A DNA stretch of 64,000 nucleotides from the NCBI RefSeq assembly GCF_024623785.1, contig NZ_JANKBZ010000002.1, positions 744,001-808,000 on the forward strand. The letters run 5' to 3'. The notes under the pieces were generated by a model. That model was not told the DNA's origin and did not search any database. It was given only the letters and a program-made list of their open reading frames with translations. Below, piece by piece: positions 36,460 through 44,401 of this stretch (its first letter is position 1; the number at the start of each line of letters is the position of its first letter). Both the position numbers and the translations under genes were made by a program. This DNA is from Archangium lipolyticum (GTDB lineage Bacteria; Myxococcota; Myxococcia; Myxococcales; Myxococcaceae).

Positions 36460-38757
36460 ATGATGTCCGCCGCCCCCCTTTCCGCGCAGTCCTCCCTCCC
36501 CCAGCAGGCGCGCATCCTGCTCGTCGAGGACAGCCCCAATCAGCTCCTCGCCATGGAGGCGCTGCTCTCACCCCTGGGCCAGGAGGTGCTGACGGCCTCG
36601 TCGGGTGGGGAGGCCCTGCGGCTGCTGCTCGAGAAGGACTGCGCCCTCGTGCTGCTGGATGTCCACCTGCCGGACATCAGCGGCTTCGAGGTGGCGCGCC
36701 TCATGCGCGAGCGGGAGCGGTCGCGCCGCACTCCCATCATCTTCGTCACCGGGATGACGGCCGACCCGTACTTCACCAGCCAGGGGTACGCCCTGGGCGC
36801 GGTGGACTTCCTCTTCAAGCCGTTCGATCCCCTGGTGCTGCGCGCCAAGGCGGAGGTGTTCGTCGAGCTGTTCCTGCACCGGGAGCGGCTCAAGGAGCAG
36901 GCGGAGCGCGAGCAGGCCGAGCTTGAGCGCTCGCGGTTGCTGGGCCTGCTGGTGCAGACCCCGGCGGCCATCGCCATCACCCGCGGGCCGGAGTTCATCT
37001 TCGAGTTCGCCAATCCCCTCTACGAGAAGGTGCTCGGCCGCCCCGTCGTGTTGGGCAAGCCCCTGCGCGAGGTGATGCCGGAGATCCTCTCCCAACCGGG
37101 GGTGATGGAGGCCCTGCGGCACGCGATGCGCACCGGCGAGCCCTTCGTGGGCCGGGAATTTCCCGTGGCGCTCGACCGGCGCGGGGACGGCCACCCGGAG
37201 GAGGCCTTCTTCGACCTCGTCTACCAACCCCTCCTCGACGACCAGGGACAGGTCGAGTGGCTGCTCACCCACGCGGTGGAGGTGACGGAGCAGGTGAACG
37301 CGCGTCGGCGGCTCGAGACCACCGAGCAGGCGCTGCGCCAGCGGGAAGCGGAGTACCGCCGGCTGGCCGACAACATCCCCGACCTCGTCGCCCGCTTCGA
37401 CCGCCAGCACCGGCTCCTCTACGTCAACCGCCGCATCGAGCGCACCACGGGCCAGCCCGCGGAGAGCTTCCTGGGCCGGACCAGCGAGGAGCTCGGCCTG
37501 CCGCCGGACAGGGTGGAGAGCGCATCGCGGGCCATCTCCGAGGCCTTCCAGGGGGAGGCGGCGTCGCTCTCCTTCGACCTCTCCACGTCCGAGGGGCTCC
37601 GGCACTACGACGCGCACCTGGTGCCCGAGCGGGACGAGCGGGACGCGGTGGTGTCGGTGCTCGCCGTCACCCGCGACGTGACGGAGTCGCGCAACCGCGA
37701 GCGGGCGCTGCGGGAGAGCGAGGGCCGCTTCCGGCTCCTCGCGGAGGCGGGCGAGCTGCTCTCCTCCCTGGATGACGCGGCCGTCCTTCAGCGGCTGGCC
37801 GAGCTGTTCGTGCCCCGCCTGGCGGACTGGGTGACGGTGGACCTGCTCTCCCCCTCGGGCGCGGTGGAGCGGGTGGTTTCCGTGCACCGCGACCCGGAGA
37901 AGGTGTCGCTCGCCTTCGAGATCGCGCGCCGCTGGCCCATCGACAAGAACGTCCATGGCGGAGTGGCCCAGGTGCTGCGCACCGGCGAGCCCGTCCTCGT
38001 GAAGGCCCTCACGGACGAGGCCCTGTCCGGCCTGACGCGCAGCGAGGAGCATCTGCGCGTGGGCCGTGCCCTGGGGCTGACCTCCACGCTGTTGCTGCCA
38101 TTGGAGGCGCGGGGGCGGGTGCTGGGCGTGCTCTCGCTGAGCCAGGCCGAGAGTGGCCGGCACTTCACCGAGGAGGACATCCCGTTGGCCCGGGAGCTGG
38201 CCCGGCGGGCGGGGCTCGCGGTGGACAACGCGCTGCTGTACCGCGAGGCGCGCGAGGCGCAGGGGCGGGCCTCCCGTCTCCAGGCGGTGGCGGCGGCGCT
38301 CTCCCGGGCCGCCACGCCCGAGGAGGTGGCGCGCGCCATCCTCACCGAGGGGCTCCTGCACGCCGGCACGCACGCGGGCGTCGTCTTCCTCCAGGAGCGC
38401 GATGGCTCGCTCCGAAGCCTCCATGACGTGGGCTACCCCGAGGAGTTCATCCGCCGCCTGCGCCACATCCCCCCGGGAGAGCGGACGCCCTATGGCGACG
38501 TGGTGCTCGCCGAGGAGGCGCACTGGTTCACGTCCGCCGAGGAGCTGACGGCGAACTACCCCAGCTTCGCGTGGCTGTCGCCCATCTACCAGGCGCGCGT
38601 CGGGCTTCCCCTGCGGGTGGAGGAGCGGTCCCTGGGGTGTTTGTGGTTGTCCTTCCCCGACAAGCGGAGCTTCCCTCCCGAGGAGCGGGACTTCCTCGTC
38701 GCGCTGGGGCAGCTGTGCGCCCAGGCACTCTCTCGTGCGTCCAGGGCTCCCGCGTAG
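36460..38757 (+). CDS. Receiver-PAS-PAS-GAF-GAF sensory protein without kinase domain
   Basis: A 765-residue soluble protein. The receiver domain covers residues 18-135, with its phospho-Asp in LLDVHLP near 66 and the Lys in FKPFDP near 121. A coiled stretch of repeated REQAELERSR follows, then PAS near 160-285, PAS near 305-420, GAF near 440-590 and a second GAF near 610-760. No HisKA, ATPase, GGDEF or DNA-binding domain is present and the frame ends cleanly, so it is not truncated by the window. It may be a phosphate sink, an adaptor or a scaffold for the neighbouring kinases. It converges on the downstream kinase with only four bases between stops. A second in-frame ATG directly follows the first; no ribosome site is clear. 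Confidence 0.85.
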   Translation: MMSAAPLSAQSSLPQQARILLVEDSPNQLLAMEALLSPLGQEVLTASSGGEALRLLLEKDCALVLLDVHLPDISGFEVARLMRERERSRRTPIIFVTGMTADPYFTSQGYALGAVDFLFKPFDPLVLRAKAEVFVELFLHRERLKEQAEREQAELERSRLLGLLVQTPAAIAITRGPEFIFEFANPLYEKVLGRPVVLGKPLREVMPEILSQPGVMEALRHAMRTGEPFVGREFPVALDRRGDGHPEEAFFDLVYQPLLDDQGQVEWLLTHAVEVTEQVNARRRLETTEQALRQREAEYRRLADNIPDLVARFDRQHRLLYVNRRIERTTGQPAESFLGRTSEELGLPPDRVESASRAISEAFQGEAASLSFDLSTSEGLRHYDAHLVPERDERDAVVSVLAVTRDVTESRNRERALRESEGRFRLLAEAGELLSSLDDAAVLQRLAELFVPRLADWVTVDLLSPSGAVERVVSVHRDPEKVSLAFEIARRWPIDKNVHGGVAQVLRTGEPVLVKALTDEALSGLTRSEEHLRVGRALGLTSTLLLPLEARGRVLGVLSLSQAESGRHFTEEDIPLARELARRAGLAVDNALLYREAREAQGRASRLQAVAAALSRAATPEEVARAILTEGLLHAGTHAGVVFLQERDGSLRSLHDVGYPEEFIRRLRHIPPGERTPYGDVVLAEEAHWFTSAEELTANYPSFAWLSPIYQARVGLPLRVEERSLGCLWLSFPDKRSFPPEERDFLVALGQLCAQALSRASRAPA

Positions 38758-38761
38758 GGCC

Positions 38762-41656
38762 TCAGTGCCGGTGCCGGGGGAGCCGCACCGTGAACGTCGT
38801 GCCGTCGTTCTCGGAGGAGCGCACCTCGAGCGTACCGCCATGGCCCAGGACGATCTGCCGGGTGATGAAGAGGCCCAGGCCCAGGCTGCCCCGGCCCGCT
38901 CCGGCCTCCGGTCCCTGCCGGTAGGGCTCGAAGAGAGTGGGTATCAATTCGGCGGGGATGGGGGCGCCCTCGTTGTGGACCTCGAGGCAGACGCCCGGGC
39001 CCTCGCTCCAGGTGGACACCCGCACGGGTGTGCTCGCGGGGCTGTGCTGGAGGGCATTGCCCACCAGGTTGGTGACGACCTGGGCCAGGCGGCCCTCGTC
39101 CCATTCACCCTGGCCATCGCCGCGGGCGTGGAAGTCGATGTGCCGCTCGGGGTGGGCTCCCTGCACCTCGTCCACCACGTGGTGCACGTGCGCGTGGAAG
39201 TCCAGCGGCCGGCGGTGGATGGGGATGCCCCCCACGCGTGCCTGGGTGAAGTCGAGCAGGTCGCGGATCATCCCACTGGCCCGGTCCGCCGCCGCGTAGA
39301 TGCGGCGGATGGCCTTCGCCGTGCGCTCGTCCACGTCCTCGCGCTTGAGCAGGGTGGTGGCCGAGAGGGTGATGGCGTTGAGGGGGTTGCGCAGATCATG
39401 ACTGACGATGGCCACCACGTCCTCGCGCACCCGGGCGGCCTCCTGGGCCTCCTGGTAGAGGCGCGCGTTGTCGATGGCCACGGCGGCGCGGTCCGCCAGG
39501 CCCTTGGCGACCTCCACGTCCGCCGCCATCGTCGAGGCGCGGGAGCGCAGCCAGGCGAAGCAGATGATGCCGAGCTTCCGGCCCCGGGCCACCAGGGGCA
39601 CGACGGCCACGGACTTCGGTCCGAGCTCTTCCAGCAGGGCCCGGTGCTCCGCGTTCACCGCGGCGGAGTCCAGCCACTCGGGCGTGACGACGGGCACGGC
39701 CATCGCCTTGCCGCGCTCCAGGGCCCGGATCAGGGGGCTGTGGTTTCCAATCAGGGGGGCGTAGGACACCGTGCGGCGGATGAGGGGCTGGAGCCCCGGC
39801 TCTCGTGTGGCCACTTCCAGCCGGTGCAACTGCCCATCCTCCCCGAGCAGATCCACGATGCAGTAGTCGCACAGGCGCGACACGGCCAGCGAGGCGAGCT
39901 TCCTCAGGGTGGTGGCCACATCGAGTGACTGGGACAGCAGCGTGCCCGCCTCGACGAAGAGGGACTGGGCCTCCATGGCGCGCTTGCGCGTGGAGATGTC
40001 GCGCACCAGCCCCGTGAAGAAGCGGCCCTGGGGCAGGCGCGTCTCGCTGACGGAGAGCTCCAGGGGGAAGACACTCCCGTCCTTGCGCCGGCCCCTCACC
40101 TCGCGCCCCAGGCCGATGACCTTGCGCACGCCCGTGCGCAGGTAGTTGGCCATGTAGCCGTCGTGCTCGCCCCGGTAGGGCTCGGGCATCAGGATGCTGA
40201 CGTTCTGGCCGATGAGCTCCTCGGGGGAGTAGCCGAAGATGCGCACCGTGGCCGGGTTGAGGTTCTGGATGGTGCCCCGCTCGTCGATGGTGATGATGCC
40301 GTCCACCGCCGTCTCGAGGATGGCCTGGAGCCGCTGGGTCGTCTCGCGCAGCGCCTGCTCCGCCTGCTTGCGCTTGGAGACGTCGCGGGTGACGTCGGAG
40401 AAGCCGCGCAGCACGCCGTGCTCGTCGCGCAGGGCGGTGATGACGGTGTCCGCCCAGAAGCGCTGGCCGTCCTTGCGCACGCGCAGCCCCTCCGCCCGGC
40501 AGTGGCCCTGGGTGGCCGCGGCCTGGATGTGCCCGCAAGGCTCCCCCGACGCCACGTCCTCGGGCGTGTAGAAGACGGAGACATGCCGGCCGAGCACCTC
40601 CCGCGCCTCGTAGCCGTTGATGCGCTCGGCGCCCGCGTTCCAGCTGGCCACCCGGCCCTCCGGGTCGAGCATGATGATGGCGTAGTCCTCCACCTCCTCC
40701 ACCAGCAGGCGGAAGCGCTCCTCGCTCGCGCTCCGGGCCTCCTCGGCCCGCTTGCGGTCCGTGATGTCCAGCACCGAGGAGCCCAGCAGGAGGAGCTCCC
40801 CGGCCGCGTTGCGCACCGGGTAGTGGCTGACGAGCCAGTGGCGCACCTCCCCGCCGGTGGCGGCGGTGGTGCCGGAGAGCTCCACGCCGATCATCGGCTC
40901 CCCCGTCTCCAGGAGCCGGCGGTAGATGGGCTCCAGGTGGGCGGCGAGCTCCGGGATGACCTCGCGCAGGTGGCGGCCCACGGTGCCCTCGAGGGGGATG
41001 CCGTTGATGTCCGCCAGCATCTGGTTGATGCGCACGTAGCGCAGCCCCTTGTCGAGGAAGGCCAGACCCACCGGGGCGGTGGTGAGGAGCGTGTCCAGCA
41101 GGGCCAGGGCCTCTTCCGCCTGCTGGCGGGCGTGCTTCTCCCGGGCCAGGAGCGAGGCGTGCACGGCCTGGGCCTCCTGACACGCGGTGAGCTCCGGGGA
41201 GGGGCCGCCGGGCGCGGGGGGCTGGCGCGCGTCGCGCTGGCGGAGGGACTCGGCCACGCCCTCGGCGATGCGGGCGGTGATGAAGCCGCCGAGAGCGCGC
41301 ACCTCGCCGAGGGTGACGTACACGTCCGTCTCCTCCACCAGCTCGAGGATGCACTCGTGCAGCACCTGGTACTCGCGCACCAGCGCCTGGATGTCGAAGC
41401 CGTCGCGCGGGCGTTGGCCCCCGTGCTCCCGGGCCCTGGGGCTCTTCCCGCCGGGGAGGGGTCGGCGCAGCACCCCGGACAGTTCCCGGAGGATGTCGCC
41501 GATGTGGTCCCCCAGCTCGGACCGGGTGGGTTCACCGGGCGCGAGCCCCTCGTGCAGCCTCGCGCTCCAGTGTTGGACGAGCTCCTCGCTCCGGGCCAGC
41601 AGCAGGTCCGTCAGCGCGAGGTGCGGGAGCTCCGGCGGGTGCGGTTCGCTACTCAC
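38762..41656 (-). CDS. Cytoplasmic sensor histidine kinase (RsbRD-N-like, PAS x3, GAF, HisKA, HATPase)
   Basis: About 964 residues with no membrane helix. The N-terminal domain (LTDLLLARSEELVQHWSARL, then FDIQALVREYQVLHECILEL) matches the RsbRD N-terminal sensor type. Three PAS domains follow near 195-310, 320-440 and 445-560, the second and third with the LSVSETRLP and GHIQAAATQGH motifs of bacterial PAS. A GAF domain lies near 575-725. HisKA carries SHDLRNPLN near 752; the ATPase has NLVGNALQHS near 865 and GLGLFIT near 925. No receiver is present. The start is the GTG at 41656, with a GAGGAAG site; this GTG overlaps the stop of the upstream kinase by eight bases, so the two are coupled. 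The partner regulator is not encoded beside it. Confidence 0.9.
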   Translation of the reverse strand: MSSEPHPPELPHLALTDLLLARSEELVQHWSARLHEGLAPGEPTRSELGDHIGDILRELSGVLRRPLPGGKSPRAREHGGQRPRDGFDIQALVREYQVLHECILELVEETDVYVTLGEVRALGGFITARIAEGVAESLRQRDARQPPAPGGPSPELTACQEAQAVHASLLAREKHARQQAEEALALLDTLLTTAPVGLAFLDKGLRYVRINQMLADINGIPLEGTVGRHLREVIPELAAHLEPIYRRLLETGEPMIGVELSGTTAATGGEVRHWLVSHYPVRNAAGELLLLGSSVLDITDRKRAEEARSASEERFRLLVEEVEDYAIIMLDPEGRVASWNAGAERINGYEAREVLGRHVSVFYTPEDVASGEPCGHIQAAATQGHCRAEGLRVRKDGQRFWADTVITALRDEHGVLRGFSDVTRDVSKRKQAEQALRETTQRLQAILETAVDGIITIDERGTIQNLNPATVRIFGYSPEELIGQNVSILMPEPYRGEHDGYMANYLRTGVRKVIGLGREVRGRRKDGSVFPLELSVSETRLPQGRFFTGLVRDISTRKRAMEAQSLFVEAGTLLSQSLDVATTLRKLASLAVSRLCDYCIVDLLGEDGQLHRLEVATREPGLQPLIRRTVSYAPLIGNHSPLIRALERGKAMAVPVVTPEWLDSAAVNAEHRALLEELGPKSVAVVPLVARGRKLGIICFAWLRSRASTMAADVEVAKGLADRAAVAIDNARLYQEAQEAARVREDVVAIVSHDLRNPLNAITLSATTLLKREDVDERTAKAIRRIYAAADRASGMIRDLLDFTQARVGGIPIHRRPLDFHAHVHHVVDEVQGAHPERHIDFHARGDGQGEWDEGRLAQVVTNLVGNALQHSPASTPVRVSTWSEGPGVCLEVHNEGAPIPAELIPTLFEPYRQGPEAGAGRGSLGLGLFITRQIVLGHGGTLEVRSSENDGTTFTVRLPRHRH

Positions 41657-43238
41657 GGACGTCTTCCTCGCTGGGGGGCCGCGGCGGCAGCTCCACGGTG
41701 AAGGTGGCGCCCGCCCCGGGGGTGCTCTCGACGCGCACCGTGCCACCCAGGGCCTCGACGAACCGCCGCGTCATGTAGAGGCCCAGCCCCAGTCCTCCAT
41801 AGTGCCGCTCGGACACCGCGCGCTCGTAGCGGCCGAAGATGCGCGGCACGTCTTCCGGCGCGATGCCGATGCCCTCGTCCCGCACCGTCAGCCGGGCACA
41901 CCCCTCCACCTGCGATACCCGGAGGCGCACGGGCCGGCCGGCACCGTACTTGAGCGCGTTGCTCAGCAGGTGGAACAGCACCTGCTCCAGGAGCTTCCGG
42001 TCCCAGAGGCCCGGCACCTCACACTCCGCCTCCACCTCCAACGTGCATCCGGCCCTGGTGGCCTCGCCCGCGAGCCGGTCCGCCACCTCGCGTGCCAGCG
42101 TGCACAGCTCCAGGTGCTCCACCCGTACCTCGAGCCGGTCCCCCTCCAGGTGGTTCACGTCCAACAAGCCGTCCACCAGCTCCGAGAGCCGCTTCACCTG
42201 CCGGCGCATCGCCTCGAACTGGTCCATCGCCTTGCGAGCCAGCTGTGTGCCGGGCTCGGCCTGGAGGTCGCGCCAGAGGGAGTGCAACCGGAGCGTGAGG
42301 GTGGTGAGGGGCGTGCGCAGCTCGTGCGCGGCCACGGTGAGGAACTCGTCCCGGGCGCGCACGGCCTGCCGCAGCTCCTCGAGGAGCCGCTCTCGCTCTT
42401 CCTGTGCCCGCTGGCTGGCGGAGATATCGGTATTGATGCCCACCCACTCGCGCAGCGAGCCATCGGCGTTGAAGACGGGGGTTCCTCGGGCGAGGGTGGG
42501 GGTGTAGCGCCCATCGGGCCGCAGCACCCGGTACTCCACCAGGTAGGGCTTCCGCTGGGCCACGGCCTCGAGCCAGACCTGACGGACCCGCGGGCGATCC
42601 TCCGGGTGGACGGCATTGAACCATCCGATGCCCATCCACTGCTCCACCGTCTGGCCGGTGAAGGCTCGCCAGCTGGGGCTGTCCTCCACCACCCGGCCCT
42701 CGGCATCCGTCGTCCACACCACCTGGGCGGTAGACAGCACCAGTGAGCGGAAGCGCTCCTCGCTCAGTTGGAGCGCCCGCTCGGTCTCCCGCCACCGGGT
42801 GATGTCCTGGACGGTGGCGCCCAGGCCGATGATGTCCCCCGCGTCGTTCCTCACGGGATGGTAGTTGACGAGGTAGTGGTGGTCCTCGTCTCCGGTGGCG
42901 GGCGTGCGGAGCTCGAGGATGATGTCGACGAGCGGCAGGCCCGTGGACAGCACGCGCCGGAGCGCCCCCACCAGCTCCGAGGGAGTTTCCGGGAGCACCT
43001 CGGGCATGCTCCTGCCGATGTGCGCCTCGGGGGGCAGGCCGTTGATGTCGGCCAGCGCCTTGTTGATGCGCACGAAGCGCAGCTCCCCATCCAGGAAGGC
43101 AATGCCGATGGGGGCCTCCCACAAGGATGCGAACTGCGAGGCGGCGAGCACCTCCCATCCCCTCCAGGGAGACACCTGGGTGGCGCCCGTGGCGATCGTG
43201 TCCGGTTTCATGAAGCCTGTCAGCGCTTGCCCGTCCAT
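41649..43238 (-). CDS. Sensor histidine kinase (PAS-PAS-HisKA-HATPase)
   Basis: A soluble kinase of about 529 residues. PAS 1 covers about 25-150 (APIGIAFLDGELRFVRINK) and PAS 2 about 160-285 (VWTTDAEGRVVEDSPSWRAF). HisKA carries AAHELRTPLT near 302, and the ATPase shows LLSNALKYG near 426 and GLGLGLYMT near 483. The first PAS closely resembles the first PAS of the overlapping downstream kinase, including the NINGLP/DINGIP stretch, so the two may share ancestry or a ligand. The frame extends far upstream without family similarity. ATGs at 43238 and 43211 are both possible, the latter with a weak AGG site. With the next kinase it forms a leftward two-gene operon. No receiver protein is attached. 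Confidence 0.87.
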   Translation of the reverse strand: MDGQALTGFMKPDTIATGATQVSPWRGWEVLAASQFASLWEAPIGIAFLDGELRFVRINKALADINGLPPEAHIGRSMPEVLPETPSELVGALRRVLSTGLPLVDIILELRTPATGDEDHHYLVNYHPVRNDAGDIIGLGATVQDITRWRETERALQLSEERFRSLVLSTAQVVWTTDAEGRVVEDSPSWRAFTGQTVEQWMGIGWFNAVHPEDRPRVRQVWLEAVAQRKPYLVEYRVLRPDGRYTPTLARGTPVFNADGSLREWVGINTDISASQRAQEERERLLEELRQAVRARDEFLTVAAHELRTPLTTLTLRLHSLWRDLQAEPGTQLARKAMDQFEAMRRQVKRLSELVDGLLDVNHLEGDRLEVRVEHLELCTLAREVADRLAGEATRAGCTLEVEAECEVPGLWDRKLLEQVLFHLLSNALKYGAGRPVRLRVSQVEGCARLTVRDEGIGIAPEDVPRIFGRYERAVSERHYGGLGLGLYMTRRFVEALGGTVRVESTPGAGATFTVELPPRPPSEEDVRE

Positions 43239-43502
43239 GCGTGAAGCCGCCCCGGCCGCGAGACAAGCCCGCGGGGCGGAAGTGGAGTCCCCCAGGGGAC
43301 ACATATGCAGGGAGCTTCCGGGCGGCATGGGCAGTCCCACCGCAACGGCGCGGCCAGCAGGCTGCCGTGCGAGTCCACGCCAGGGGGTTGGTGCCCCGGA
43401 TGATCGGTACTGGACTGAAAATCCTTCAAGCGTTCGCTTGTAAGAACTCCAGCCCGTCTGTCGACCCCCTGGATAAGTGCTGGAGATGACAGAGGGTGGA
43501 AT

Positions 43503-43518
43503 TGGCATGACTGCTGCT
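43503..43518 (+). promoter_or_regulatory. Sigma-54 (-24/-12) promoter candidate before the RelE-like gene
   Basis: TGGCATG-ACTG-CTGCT fits the consensus TGGCACG-N4-TTGCW with GG and GC at the required spacing and only two mismatches. It shows the same TGGCATG-N4-CTGCW pattern as the element before the TolC-CusBA operon. Predicted +1 is near 43529, five bases before the ATG at 43534. A perfect inverted repeat, CTGCTT-G-AAGCAG (43514-43526), overlaps the -12 region. The rest of 43239-43533 shows nothing else I recognise. Confidence 0.6.
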
Positions 43519-43533
43519 TGAAGCAGGCCCGAA

Positions 43534-43815
43534 ATGCGTAGACCCGAGAGCCTCGACAAGTACACCGTGGAAGTCAGCGCCGCCGCCTGGCGGCAGCTGG
43601 CCCACCTGCCGTTGGAGACGTACCAGCGCATCCGTGAGGAACTGGATGCGACCGCGGCCCGGTTGAGGCCGGCGACTCCCGTGCCCTTGCCGCAGAAGCT
43701 CATCAGGACCGTCGAGACGCGCTCCATCCTGGTCGATGGGTATGCCGCCGTCTTCGAGGTGGATCCCGACCGCAGGCGCCTCACGCTCCGGGAGATCGCC
43801 CGCCGTCTTCCGTGA
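43534..43815 (+). CDS. RelE/ParE-like small protein (no adjacent antitoxin)
   Basis: This 93-residue basic protein has the RelE/ParE toxin layout: a first strand (YTVEVSAAAWRQLAHL), two helices (ETYQRIREELDATAARL), then a C-terminal strand set ending VDGYAAVFEVDPDRRRLTLREIA. Family toxins cut mRNA or poison gyrase, but the catalytic residues are poorly defined and I see no RelE-type Tyr/Arg signature, so activity is uncertain. No antitoxin-sized gene lies on either side: 43239-43533 upstream and 43816-43969 downstream are empty. A sigma-54-like element directly in front puts the predicted transcript start within five bases of the ATG. It may be a repurposed RelE-fold regulator inside the metal-response region. 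Confidence 0.65.
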   Translation: MRRPESLDKYTVEVSAAAWRQLAHLPLETYQRIREELDATAARLRPATPVPLPQKLIRTVETRSILVDGYAAVFEVDPDRRRLTLREIARRLP

Positions 43816-43831
43816 GGAGCACCCGTGACCG

Positions 43832-43854
43832 GGCGGGTTACAGGGAAACCCGCC
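43832..43854 (+). terminator. Terminator-like hairpin after the RelE-like gene
   Basis: GGCGGGTT at 43832-43839 pairs perfectly with AACCCGCC at 43847-43854 around a seven-base loop. It lies 16 bases after the stop. No T-run follows, so it may attenuate rather than fully separate the RelE-like gene from the cupredoxin gene downstream. Confidence 0.5.
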
Positions 43855-43969
43855 TGGGCACTCCGGCCAGGAACTACGTGGCGCCAACCCCGCGAAAACA
43901 GGAGTGAATATACCCCGGCATACGTTGTGCTTCGGGCAAGGTCACCCTCACTCCGGGAGAGACCCATCC

Positions 43970-44383
43970 ATGAAGAAGATCCTGCTGGGAGCCCTCGCTG
44001 CCCTGACCCTGGCCGCCGCCACTCCCGCGGCCGCGTGTGACGAGCACGGCAAGCAAGGGGCACGGCCCGCGCACGGAGGCTCGGCCAAGGCGGCTGCCGC
44101 CCCGGCCGGCAAGAACGGAGTCCGCACCGTGGAGCTCACGGTGACCTCCAAGGGCTTCGAGCCCTCGAACGTGCAGGTGAAGGCGGGACACCCGGTCCGC
44201 CTCGTGGTCACGCGCAAGACGGAGAAGACGTGCGCCACGGAGATCATCCTGGAGGACCTGGGCATCAACCAGCCGCTCCCCCTGGACACGCCGGTGACGG
44301 TGGAGTTCACCCCCAGCGAGTCGGGCACGTTGCGCTACGCCTGCGCGATGGACCACATCAGCGGGATCGTCACCATCCGATAG
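43970..44383 (+). CDS. Exported cupredoxin-domain protein
   Basis: This 137-residue exported protein has a signal peptide (MKKILLGALAALTLAAATPAAAC) followed by a His/Gly/Ala-rich segment with DEHGKQG and PAHGG. A cupredoxin-like domain begins near residue 50 (VELTVTSKGFEPSNVQVKAG). It carries candidate copper ligands: TCATEIILEDL, and the C-terminal Y-A-C-x-M-x-H. The Cys may follow a lipobox-like AAAC, so a lipoprotein is possible. The ATG at 43970 has a GGGAGAG site. It lies next to the kinase-activator pair and the Cu/Ag efflux operon, which fits a periplasmic copper carrier or chaperone. Its promoter is unclear: read-through from the sigma-54 element at 43503 or a weak -24/-12-like site near 43879. 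Confidence 0.82.
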   Translation: MKKILLGALAALTLAAATPAAACDEHGKQGARPAHGGSAKAAAAPAGKNGVRTVELTVTSKGFEPSNVQVKAGHPVRLVVTRKTEKTCATEIILEDLGINQPLPLDTPVTVEFTPSESGTLRYACAMDHISGIVTIR

Positions 44384-44401
44384 CGTGCCCGGGGCCAGCC
44401 C

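Noticed and set aside
43879-43894. TGGCGCC-AACC-CCGCG upstream of the cupredoxin gene as a sigma-54 promoter
   Set aside because: GG and GC spacing fits, but only about seven of twelve consensus bases match, clearly weaker than the three elements reported. It also contains the common palindrome TGGCGCCA.
43825-44040. A 71-codon plus-strand frame between the RelE-like and cupredoxin genes, as a possible antitoxin
   Set aside because: It contains the hairpin after the RelE-like gene, overlaps the cupredoxin start in another frame, and has no antitoxin-like features.
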